This document shows, piece after piece, positions 41,329 through 49,191 of a stretch of DNA of 64,000 nucleotides. Each line of letters opens with the position of its first letter. Position 1 is the stretch's first letter. The position numbers and the translations under genes were made by a program. The stretch covers positions 1,116,001-1,180,000 of the forward strand of contig NZ_CP040792.1 in NCBI RefSeq assembly GCF_021952865.1. Direction: 5' to 3'. The notes under the pieces are model-generated. The model made no database searches. It saw nothing but the letters and a program-made list of their open reading frames with translations, and was not told the origin of the DNA. Origin of the DNA: Clavibacter californiensis. Lineage in GTDB: Bacteria; Actinomycetota; Actinomycetes; Actinomycetales; Microbacteriaceae.

Positions 41329-43410
41329 GTGACCATCGACCTGCCTCCCGTCAGCCGTTCCTACATCAGCCGCCCCTACCCGCTCGGCGCGACCGTCGTC
41401 GCCCGCGATGGAGGGCTGCCCAGCGGCCTCAACGTCGCCGTGTACTCCGAGACCGCCGAGGCGGTGGAGGTGTGCGTCTTCGACCATGACGGCACCGAGT
41501 CCCGCACCCGCCTCTCCGAGCGCACCGGCCACGTGTTCCACGGCCTCGTCGAGGGCGCGGGCATCGGCACCCGCTACGGCCTCCGCGTCCACGGCGAGTG
41601 GGACCCCGCCCGCGGCCTCCGCCACAACCCCGCCAAGCTCCTGCTCGACCCCTACGCCATCGCGATCGAGGGCCACCCCACCTGGGGCGAGGAGGTCTTC
41701 GCGCACACCTTCGCGGATCCCTCCGCCATCAACGACATCGACTCCGCCGCCTCGATGCCCCGCTCCGTCGTGGCCGACCGCCGCTTCGACTGGGAGGACG
41801 ACGAGGCCCCGCGCACCCCGCTCGACGAGACTGTCGTCTACGAGGTCCACGTGAAGGGCTTCACGCAGCAGCTCGAGTCGGTGCCCGAGGAGATCCGCGG
41901 CACCTACGCCGGCCTCGCGCACCCCAGCGCCATCGAGTACCTCACCGACCTCGGCGTCACGAGCGTCGAGCTGCTGCCCGTGCACCACTTCATGCAGGAC
42001 TCGCACCTCGAGGAGAAGGGCCTCCGCAACTACTGGGGCTACAACTCCATCGGCTTCCTCGCGCCGAACTCCGACTACAGCTCCGCGGGCGACGGCGGCC
42101 AGCAGGTCGCCGAGTTCAAGGAGATGGTGAAGGCGCTGCACGCCGCCGGCCTCGAGGTCATCCTCGACGTGGTCTACAACCACACGGCCGAGGGCAACCA
42201 CATGGGTCCGTCGCTGTCGCTCAAGGGCATCGACAACGCGTCCTACTACCGGCTCGTGGAGGGCGACGAGGCGTCGTACTTCGACACCACCGGCACCGGC
42301 AACAGCCTCAACGTCGGCCACCCGGCCGCGCTCGCGCTGATCATGGACTCGCTCCGCTACTGGGTCGAGGAGATGCACGTCGACGGCTTCCGCTTCGACC
42401 TCGCCACGACGCTCACGCGCCAGGACGGCGACGCGGAGCTGCACAGCGCGTTCCTCACCCTCGTCCACCAGGACCCGGTGCTCGCGCCCGTGAAGATGAT
42501 CGCCGAGCCGTGGGACACCGCCGGCTACCAGGTCGGCGGCTTCCCCGCCGACTGGTCCGAGTGGAACGGCAAGTTCCGCGACGACGTGCGCGACTTCTGG
42601 CACAGCGGGCAGAACGTGCTCGGCGCGCTGGCCCAGCGGATCACCGGCAGCCCGGACGTGTACGAGTCCGGCCGCCGCTCCCCGCTGTGCAGCGTGAACT
42701 TCATCACGGCGCACGACGGCTTCACGCTCGCGGACCTCACCTCGTACGACGAGAAGCACAACGAGGCCAACGGCGAGGACAACAACGACGGCGAGAGCGA
42801 CAACCGCTCCTCGAACGCCGGCGTCGAGGGGCCGACGGACGACCCCGAGATCAACGCGATCCGCGACCGCCAGCGCCGCAACATGCTCGGCACGCTGCTG
42901 CTGTCGTCGGGCGTCCCCATGGTGCTCGGCGGCGACGAGATCGCGCGCACGCAGGGCGGCAACAACAACGCGTACTGCCAGGACGACGAGATCTCGTGGT
43001 TCGACTGGGCGAACGCGGACCGCGAGCTGCAGGAGTTCACGCGCAAGCTGATCCGCCTGCGCCGCGGCAACCGGGCGCTGCGTCCCATCTGGTTCCGCGG
43101 CGACGACGTCGAGGGCCAGGAGGAGGCCGTGCGCTTCATCCGGGCCGACGGCGCCACGCTGAACCCGGAGGACTGGACGGACCCGAACGCCTTCAGCATC
43201 GGCGTCATCATGAAGGGAAAGGACAGCGACGCGTTCTTCGTCGCGTTCAACGCGGCCGAGGGTCCGGTCGAGTTCCAGCTGCCCGAGGGTCTCGGCGTCT
43301 CATGGCACCTGGCGATCTCGTCGGACTCCGAGCAGAACGTGACGGAGGACGCGACGAGCATCCTCACGCGCGATCGCTCCTTCACGGTGCTGCGGGCCGC
43401 GCGCTCCTAG
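41329..43410 (+). CDS. glgX: Glycogen debranching enzyme (isoamylase type)
   Basis: 693 residues. An N-terminal beta-sandwich (CBM48) is followed by a GH13 barrel with the catalytic Asp357 in GFRFDLA, Glu393 in MIAEPWDTAGY, and the His462-Asp463 pair in TAHDGFTLADL. The sequence DNRSSNAGVEGPTDDPEI and the NNAYCQDDEISWFDW motif are typical of GlgX/TreX, which cut alpha-1,6 branches of glycogen. The start is GTG 41329; CATACT (41317-41322) lies six bases before it with no ribosome site, suggesting a leaderless transcript. No glgA/glgC or treYZ lie nearby. The gene ends at a 13-base-pair hairpin. Confidence 0.95.
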   Translation: MTIDLPPVSRSYISRPYPLGATVVARDGGLPSGLNVAVYSETAEAVEVCVFDHDGTESRTRLSERTGHVFHGLVEGAGIGTRYGLRVHGEWDPARGLRHNPAKLLLDPYAIAIEGHPTWGEEVFAHTFADPSAINDIDSAASMPRSVVADRRFDWEDDEAPRTPLDETVVYEVHVKGFTQQLESVPEEIRGTYAGLAHPSAIEYLTDLGVTSVELLPVHHFMQDSHLEEKGLRNYWGYNSIGFLAPNSDYSSAGDGGQQVAEFKEMVKALHAAGLEVILDVVYNHTAEGNHMGPSLSLKGIDNASYYRLVEGDEASYFDTTGTGNSLNVGHPAALALIMDSLRYWVEEMHVDGFRFDLATTLTRQDGDAELHSAFLTLVHQDPVLAPVKMIAEPWDTAGYQVGGFPADWSEWNGKFRDDVRDFWHSGQNVLGALAQRITGSPDVYESGRRSPLCSVNFITAHDGFTLADLTSYDEKHNEANGEDNNDGESDNRSSNAGVEGPTDDPEINAIRDRQRRNMLGTLLLSSGVPMVLGGDEIARTQGGNNNAYCQDDEISWFDWANADRELQEFTRKLIRLRRGNRALRPIWFRGDDVEGQEEAVRFIRADGATLNPEDWTDPNAFSIGVIMKGKDSDAFFVAFNAAEGPVEFQLPEGLGVSWHLAISSDSEQNVTEDATSILTRDRSFTVLRAARS

Positions 43411-43430
43411 CCGCACCCGCACGACCGGCC

Positions 43431-43460
43431 GACGCGCCCCCGGGAGACCGGGGGCGCGTC
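43431..43460 (+). terminator. Terminator after glgX
   Basis: A perfect 13-pair stem (43431-43443 with 43448-43460) capped by a GAGA tetraloop, 20 bases after the glgX stop. Confidence 0.88.
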
Positions 43461-43537
43461 GCCGCGTCCGGGGTCGGCGCCGGGCGGGCGTACCGTGGGG
43501 ACGCCCCGTCTCCGCACCCGGGGAGATCGGACCCCGT

Positions 43538-44605
43538 GTGACCTCATCGCCCGCCCCGCGGCCGCCGTCGACCCGGACGCTCGACCTCGAGGCCGCGATG
43601 CGGGCGAGCGTCGGCCTCCTCGTGCCGCTGGTGGTGCTGCTCGCGATCGACCGCCTCGACCTCGCGCTCTACGCGTCGTTCGGCGCCTTCACCGGGCTCT
43701 ACGGGCGGAACGAGCGGTACCGGCTGCGACTCGCGAGCGTCGGCGCCGGGGCCGCCATGATGCTCGTCGCGATCTCGACGGGCGTGCTGCTCTCGCTCGA
43801 CGACGCGCCGCTCGGGCTCGAGGCGGTGGGGCTCGCGATCGTGCTGGGCGGGGCGTCGCTCGTGTCGACGGCGATGAGCCTGGTGCCGCCGCATCCGCTG
43901 TTCCCGGTGTTCGGGCTCGTGGTGTGCGCGGCCGTGCCGGTCGATGCCGCGCAGGCGCGCGACGCGCTCGTGACGGCGGTCGCGGCGATCCTCTTCTCCG
44001 CCGGCGTCTGCATGTCCGGGTGGCTGCTCCGACGCTGGACGCCCGACGCGCACGCGCACCGGTTCCGCGCGCTGCCGCGGATCCCCGTGCGCGACGCCGC
44101 CGTGCACCGCGACCCCGCCGCGTGGACCGCCGTGGTCGCGAACGTCGTCGGCGCGCTCGTGGCGGGCGCGATCGCCGTGGCGCTCGGGCTCGGGCACCAC
44201 TACTGGGCGGTCGTGACGCTCGTCGCGGTGCTGCCCGTGGTGCGCGGCCCGCTGTCGTTCACGCGCGTGGCGCACCGGGTGCTCGGGACGCTGGCCGGGT
44301 CGGCGGTGGCCGCGGGGATCCTCGCGCTGCACCTGCCGGCGCCGGCTGTGATCGCCGTCGCCGTCGCGTGCCAGTTCGCGGCCGAGCTCGCGGTCGGGAA
44401 GCACTACGGAGTGGCGCTCGTCTTCATCACGCCGCTCGCGCTCGTGATGGGCGGCCTCGGTCGCACGCTGCCCGTGCTGCCGCTCGTGGCGGACCGGGTG
44501 GTCGACACGGTCGTCGGCGCCGCGGTGGGCGTGGTCGTGATCCTCGTGCTGCGCGCTCTGGCGGCGCGGCGTCAGCGGCCGGCGGCAGCGGCCGGACGGG
44601 CCTAG
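43538..44605 (+). CDS. FUSC family membrane protein (aromatic-acid exporter-like)
   Basis: 355 residues, about 10 membrane segments in two groups of five split by a cytoplasmic stretch (WTPDAHAHRFRALPRIPVRDAAVHRDP). The second group has HHYWAVVTLVAVLPVVRGPLSFTRVAHRVLGTLAGSAVAAGIL, the fusaric-acid-resistance/aromatic exporter core. The substrate is unknown. The GTG start at 43538 has GGGGAG 12 bases upstream; TACCGT at 43490-43495 is a possible -10 box. Its TAG stop shares the palindromic CTAG with the stop of the convergent lipoprotein gene. Confidence 0.85.
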   Translation: MTSSPAPRPPSTRTLDLEAAMRASVGLLVPLVVLLAIDRLDLALYASFGAFTGLYGRNERYRLRLASVGAGAAMMLVAISTGVLLSLDDAPLGLEAVGLAIVLGGASLVSTAMSLVPPHPLFPVFGLVVCAAVPVDAAQARDALVTAVAAILFSAGVCMSGWLLRRWTPDAHAHRFRALPRIPVRDAAVHRDPAAWTAVVANVVGALVAGAIAVALGLGHHYWAVVTLVAVLPVVRGPLSFTRVAHRVLGTLAGSAVAAGILALHLPAPAVIAVAVACQFAAELAVGKHYGVALVFITPLALVMGGLGRTLPVLPLVADRVVDTVVGAAVGVVVILVLRALAARRQRPAAAAGRA

Positions 44606-45000
44606 GGCAGGACCGTGGTGCTCCAGCCGTAGATGCGGCCGTTCGCGCCGAAGACGTTCCAGCCGTCGGCGCAGGTGACCGTCGCGGGGTCGATCTCCGG
44701 CGGCCACCAGGTGTCCTGGATGGTGGTCATCTGCAGGTCGGTGCAGCCGCCGGGCGCGGGCGCGGGCGTCGCGGTCTGGACGGCGACGATGCTGCCGGCC
44801 TTCGCCTCGGACTTGGTGCGGATGAGCGTGCCGTCCGCCGGGATCCACGTCGGCATCGCCGTGCCGAGGGCGGTCTGGGCGTCCGCCGTGGTCGCGTAGA
44901 TCTCCGTGGTGGGCGACGTGAACTGCGCGCTGGCCCCGCATCCGGACAGGAGCGCCGCGCTCGCGACGGCGGCCAGGACGGTGAGGGTCGGTCGATGCAT
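44602..45000 (-). CDS. Small lipoprotein of unknown function
   Basis: 132 residues. MHRPTLTVLAAVASAALLSGC is a lipoprotein signal with the lipid cysteine at 21. The mature part has two cysteines (GGCTDLQ and VTCADGW) in positions that could pair, and Trp-rich segments (MPTWIPADGT, DTWWPPEIDP, NVFGANGRIYGWSTTVLP). I do not recognise the family. The start is ATG 45000; AGGGGG abuts it. Tail-to-tail with the FUSC gene, overlapping it by four bases. Confidence 0.78.
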   Translation of the reverse strand: MHRPTLTVLAAVASAALLSGCGASAQFTSPTTEIYATTADAQTALGTAMPTWIPADGTLIRTKSEAKAGSIVAVQTATPAPAPGGCTDLQMTTIQDTWWPPEIDPATVTCADGWNVFGANGRIYGWSTTVLP

Positions 45001-45017
45001 CCCCCTAGTGTGCCTCG

Positions 45018-45416
45018 TCAGCGGCGGCGGCGGATCCGGATGGGCCCCTTGGCCGTGGAGGGGTCGACGACCGAGCCCTTCTGGGTGATCTCCACCTCGC
45101 CCGCATCGACGAGCCTCCGGGCCGCGCGGCGGGCGGGCTCCATGAGCTCGCGCCAGTCGTCGGGCGACTCCGCGCGCGCGGCCTCCGACGGGCAGATGGT
45201 GGCGCCGCCGGCGCGGTGCGCGAGGAGGTCGAGGATCCGCCGCTCGAGCCGCTCGTCGACGTCGCTGACGCCGCGCCGCCGGCACGCGTCGCTGCAGTAG
45301 CGCACCTCGTACCAGTCGCGCTCCCACTTCCTCCGCCACTCGATGGTGCGGCCGCACGAGGCGCAGGTCTTGGGCTCGGGGACGCGCTCCTTCGTGCTCG
45401 ATGCCCGGTGCGCCAT
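45018..45416 (-). CDS. DUF2256/DUF3253 domain protein
   Basis: 132 residues in two parts. Residues 10-50 are a DUF2256 zinc ribbon (PKTCASCGRTIEWRRKWERDWYEVRYCSDACRRRG, four Cys ligands). Residues 55-132 are a DUF3253 winged-helix-like domain (LERRILDLLAHRAGGATICPSEAAR, WRELMEPARRAARRLVDAGEVEITQKG). This combination is found next to photolyase/cryptochrome or stress genes in other bacteria, but its job is unknown; nucleic-acid contact is plausible. CATGCT lies six bases before ATG 45416 with GGAGGG directly abutting it, so leaderless expression is possible. 17 bases upstream of the lipoprotein gene on the same strand. Confidence 0.9.
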   Translation of the reverse strand: MAHRASSTKERVPEPKTCASCGRTIEWRRKWERDWYEVRYCSDACRRRGVSDVDERLERRILDLLAHRAGGATICPSEAARAESPDDWRELMEPARRAARRLVDAGEVEITQKGSVVDPSTAKGPIRIRRRR

Positions 45417-45475
45417 CCCTCCAGCATGCTCCGCGGAGAGGGGCGTCGGCTGGATGCGGTGATCCGGTGCTGAAA

Positions 45476-45509
45476 ACCCGGCGCGAGCGGGGATTTCCCG
45501 ACGCCGGGT
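45476..45509. other. Hairpin upstream of the RND gene
   Basis: ACCCGGCG (45476-45483) pairs with CGCCGGGT (45502-45509), and GGG/CCC inside around ATTT. It lies directly before GATACT (45512-45517), a possible -10 box, so it may be an operator of the exporter gene or the end of an upstream transcript. Confidence 0.45.
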
Positions 45510-45604
45510 GCGATACTTCCCCCACGGGGCGGGTTCCCGGTGCGGGCGATCAGCGGTCCGAGCGACCGCCGCACCCGCGGCCCGCGTCCCACAAGGAGCA
45601 CCCC

Positions 45605-48600
45605 CTGCATCTCCTCTCCGTCTTCAGCCTCCGCAACCGGGCACTGATCGCGCTCATCACGATCGTCATCGGGGTGTTCGGCGGCATCGCGCTCACGACG
45701 CTCAAGCAGGAGCTCATCCCCTCGGTGTCGTTCCCGCAGCTCGCGGTCGTCACGGCCTACCCGGGCGCGTCGCCCGCGGTCGTGGACACGGACGTGTCGA
45801 CGCCCATCGAGCGCGCGATCCAGGCGGTCCCTGGCCTGGAGTCCTCCACCGCGACCTCGCGCACCGACTCCTCCGTCATCTCCGCATCGTTCACCTACGG
45901 CACCGACCTCGCGACGGCCGAGCAGAAGATCGACCAGGCCATCAACCGGATCCGCACCACGTTGCCCGACGGGATCGACCCCGTCGTGATCGCGGGCAGC
46001 ATCGACGACCTGCCGGTGATCCAGATCGCGGTCACGAGCGACCTCAGCCCGCAGGACCTCACGGCCGCGCTCGAGCGCTCGACCCTGGGCGACATCCGCA
46101 AGCTCGCGGGCGTGCGCGACGCGAGCCTCCTGGGGACGGTCGGGCAGCGCGTGGTCATCACGCCGGATCCCGCCGAGGTGCAGGCCGCCGGCCTCACGAA
46201 CCAGGCGATCCGCGACGCGCTCGACGCGAACGGCTCGCTCCTGCCCGCGGGATCCGTGACGGAGGACGGCACCACGCTGTCGGTGCAGTCGGGGACGCGC
46301 CTCGGATCCACCCAGGATCTCGCCTCGCTGCCGCTGCTGGGTGCGGCGGGCGGTCGCGCGCTCACGATCGGCGACGTCGCCACCGTGGAGCTCGGCCAGG
46401 ATCCGACCACCGGCATCTCGCGCGTCGACGGACAGCCGTCCCTCACCATCGCGGTGACGAAGACGCCCGCGGGCAACACCGTCGACGTCTCGCACCTCGT
46501 CACCCAGCTCCTGCCGCAGCTGTCGGAGGATCTGGGCAGCAACACGAAGTTCACGGTCGTGTTCGACCAGGCGCCGTTCATCGAGCAGTCGATCTCGAGC
46601 CTCACCACCGAGGGCCTGCTCGGCCTCGTGTTCGCCGTGCTCGTGATCCTCGTGTTCCTGATGTCGATCCGGTCGACCATCGTGACCGCGATCTCCATCC
46701 CCGCATCGGTGCTCATCACCTTCATCGGGATGCTCGCCTCGGGCTACACGCTCAACATCATCACGCTCGGCGCGCTGACGATCGCGGTCGGGCGCGTGGT
46801 GGACGACTCGATCGTGGTGATCGAGAACATCAAGCGGCACCTCTCCTTCACGCCCGACCGGCTCGACGCGATCCGCGCGGCCGTGCGCGAGGTCGCGGGC
46901 GCGGTCACGGCGTCGACCGCCACGACCGTCGCGGTGTTCCTGCCGATCGCGCTCGTGGGCGACATCACGGGCGAGCTGTTCCGGCCGTTCGCGCTGACCG
47001 TGACCATCGCGCTCGCCGCGTCGCTGTTCGTCGCGCTGACGATCGTGCCGGTGCTCGCGTACTGGTTCCTGCGGCCCGAGTGCGAGTCACGTCGGGCGCG
47101 GAGGAAGGCGGCCGCCGCGGAGGCCGCGGCGACCACGCGCACGGGAGCGCATGCCGCCGTCCGTGGATCCGTCGACGACCGCGGGCGATCGGGCCGGCGG
47201 GCCCGCGGATCGCACGCCGCCGACGGCCAGAGCGAGGTCCAGAGCGGCGGCGAGGGCATCGGCGCGCCCACGCGCCTCCAGCGCGGCTACCGGCCGATCC
47301 TCGCGTGGACGCTGAAGCACTCGGCCGTCACGCTGATCCTCGCGATCCTCGTGCTCGGCGGCACGGTCGCGCTCATCCCGAGCATGAAGACCAACTTCCT
47401 CGGCGACAGCGGCCAGAACACGCTGACCGTGTCGCAGGAGCTGCCGAGCGACACCAGCCTCGAGGCGCAGGACACCGCGGCCACGAAGGTGGAGCAGGCG
47501 CTCATCGGCGTGCAGGGCGTCGACACCGTGCAGACCTCGATCGGCTCGGACAGCACCTCGCTCACCTCGGCCTTCGGGGGCGGAGGCGGGATCACGTTCG
47601 CGCTCACCACCGACGCGGACGCCGACCAGGACGCCATCCGGGAGCGCGTGCGCACCGCGGTCGACGGCCTCACCGACGTGGGCGACGTGTCGCTCGCGGC
47701 GGCGTCGGGCGGCTTCTCCTCGAGCGACATCACCGTGGAGATCACCGCCAACGACTCCGACGACCTCAAGACCTCGGCGGACGCTGTCCTCGCGGCCGTC
47801 AAGGACATCCCGTCCATCGAGCAGGCCACGAGCAACCTCTCCGAGACGCAGCCGTACATCGCCGTGACCGTGGACCGGGCCAAGGCCGCCGCGGCCGGGC
47901 TCAGCGAGCAGGCCGTGGGCGGCATCGTCACGGCGAGCCGACTGCCTGCCGCGGTCGGGCAGGTCGTGATCGACGAGAAGACGCTGTCCATCTACATCCA
48001 GGACCCGGACGCCGCGCAGAGCCTGCAGGCGCTGCGCGACTTCCGGATCCCCACCGCGCGCGGGTTCGTGCCGCTCAGCGACCTCGCGACCGTCGAGATC
48101 GCGGACGGACCCGCGACCGTCACGACCACGGGCGGCTTCCGCAGCGCGACCGTGAGCGCGACGCCCGGCAGCGACGACGTGGGCTTCGCCTCGTCGGAGG
48201 TGTCGCAGGCCGTCGCGGGCGTGCAGCTGCCGGCCGGCGCGCAGGCGTCGCTCGGCGGCGTCGCGTCGCAGCAGTCCGACGCGTTCGGGCAGCTCGGGCT
48301 CGCGGTGCTCGCGGCGATCCTGATCGTCTACATCATCATGGTGGCGACGTTCCGCAGCCTCATCCAGCCGCTCGTGCTCCTCGTCTCGGTGCCGTTCGCG
48401 GCGACCGGCGCGGTGCTGCTGCAGGTGGTCACGGGGATCCCGCTGGGCGTCGCGTCGATCATCGGCCTGCTGATGCTCGTGGGCATCGTCGTGACCAACG
48501 CGATCGTGCTCATCGACCTCGTGAACCAGTACCGGACGCGCGGCATGGCGCTCCGGGAGGCGATCCTGCAGGGTGCAGGGCGACGGCTCCGCCCCATCCT

Positions 48601-48871
48601 CATGACGGCGCTCGCGACGATCTTCGCGCTGCTGCCGCTCGCGATCGGGCTCACCGGGCACGGCGGGTTCATCTCGCAGCCGCTCGCGATCGTGGTGATC
48701 GGCGGCCTGCTCTCGTCGACCGTGTTGACCCTGCTGGTGCTGCCGTCGCTGTACTCGCTCGTCGAGCGGGCGGGTCTCCGGATCCGGGCGCGGGGAGACC
48801 GGAAGCGGGCCGAGCGCGGGCTGCCGGCCGGCGGATCCGCGGCCACGACCGAGTCCGGAACCGCGAGCTGA
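45605..48871 (+). CDS. Efflux RND transporter permease (AcrB-like)
   Basis: 1088 residues. RND architecture: membrane segment 1 (FSLRNRALIALITIVIGVFGGIAL), a large outside domain, segments 2-6 with GRVVDDSIVVIENI (proton-relay Asp pair), a second outside domain and segments 8-12 with GIVVTNAIVLIDLVNQ. Such pumps use the proton gradient to export drugs or lipids. No membrane-fusion or outer-channel partner lies nearby, as expected for a gram-positive. The start is unusual: AAGGAG (45593-45598) is followed six bases later by CTG, so initiation at CTG is proposed; no ATG or GTG fits. A 70-residue basic, Ala-rich loop (about residues 495-560) is inserted between the two halves. Confidence 0.9.
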   Translation: MHLLSVFSLRNRALIALITIVIGVFGGIALTTLKQELIPSVSFPQLAVVTAYPGASPAVVDTDVSTPIERAIQAVPGLESSTATSRTDSSVISASFTYGTDLATAEQKIDQAINRIRTTLPDGIDPVVIAGSIDDLPVIQIAVTSDLSPQDLTAALERSTLGDIRKLAGVRDASLLGTVGQRVVITPDPAEVQAAGLTNQAIRDALDANGSLLPAGSVTEDGTTLSVQSGTRLGSTQDLASLPLLGAAGGRALTIGDVATVELGQDPTTGISRVDGQPSLTIAVTKTPAGNTVDVSHLVTQLLPQLSEDLGSNTKFTVVFDQAPFIEQSISSLTTEGLLGLVFAVLVILVFLMSIRSTIVTAISIPASVLITFIGMLASGYTLNIITLGALTIAVGRVVDDSIVVIENIKRHLSFTPDRLDAIRAAVREVAGAVTASTATTVAVFLPIALVGDITGELFRPFALTVTIALAASLFVALTIVPVLAYWFLRPECESRRARRKAAAAEAAATTRTGAHAAVRGSVDDRGRSGRRARGSHAADGQSEVQSGGEGIGAPTRLQRGYRPILAWTLKHSAVTLILAILVLGGTVALIPSMKTNFLGDSGQNTLTVSQELPSDTSLEAQDTAATKVEQALIGVQGVDTVQTSIGSDSTSLTSAFGGGGGITFALTTDADADQDAIRERVRTAVDGLTDVGDVSLAAASGGFSSSDITVEITANDSDDLKTSADAVLAAVKDIPSIEQATSNLSETQPYIAVTVDRAKAAAAGLSEQAVGGIVTASRLPAAVGQVVIDEKTLSIYIQDPDAAQSLQALRDFRIPTARGFVPLSDLATVEIADGPATVTTTGGFRSATVSATPGSDDVGFASSEVSQAVAGVQLPAGAQASLGGVASQQSDAFGQLGLAVLAAILIVYIIMVATFRSLIQPLVLLVSVPFAATGAVLLQVVTGIPLGVASIIGLLMLVGIVVTNAIVLIDLVNQYRTRGMALREAILQGAGRRLRPILMTALATIFALLPLAIGLTGHGGFISQPLAIVVIGGLLSSTVLTLLVLPSLYSLVERAGLRIRARGDRKRAERGLPAGGSAATTESGTAS

Positions 48872-48887
48872 TCCTCCCCTCACGACC

Positions 48888-48921
48888 CCGCCCGGGGGCG
48901 CCACGCGGCGCGCCCGGGCGG
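48888..48921 (+). terminator. Terminator after the RND gene
   Basis: Arms 48888-48902 and 48907-48921 pair over about 14 of 15 positions (one G/G mismatch), loop ACGC, starting 17 bases after the stop. Confidence 0.75.
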
Positions 48922-48954
48922 AGCGCTGCCCTGGTGCCCGGGGCGTGCGTCCGG

Positions 48955-49191
48955 TAGTGTTCTCCAGTCGGCTCTTGACACCGCTACCGGACCATCCATC
49001 CGGGCGGATGGATTTGTCAGTCAGGTGGGCCGGTTTCCCCCTCTCGTTCCGCAGAGGGGTACGTCACGCGATGACACGGCCCCCGGTCGACGACTGCCCG
49101 GGTTGAGAGCAGCTCTGCGCACCCTGATCCTGTAGCGCGCTGCTTCGCACATGCGCATTGTCATGCATCCGAGCAGAACGAGGACTCCCTC
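48955..49191 (+). promoter_or_regulatory. Promoter and long structured leader of the DEAD-box helicase gene
   Basis: TAGTGT (48955-48960) is a possible -10 box, which would give a leader of about 225 bases. Two hairpins are plain: ATCCATCC/GGATGGAT (48994-49001 with 49006-49013, loop GGGC) and CCCCTCT/AGAGGGG (49038-49044 with 49053-49059). TTGACA at 48976-48981 could belong to a second promoter. No coding frame fits the leader. Long leaders are common on cold-inducible helicase messages. Confidence 0.5.
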
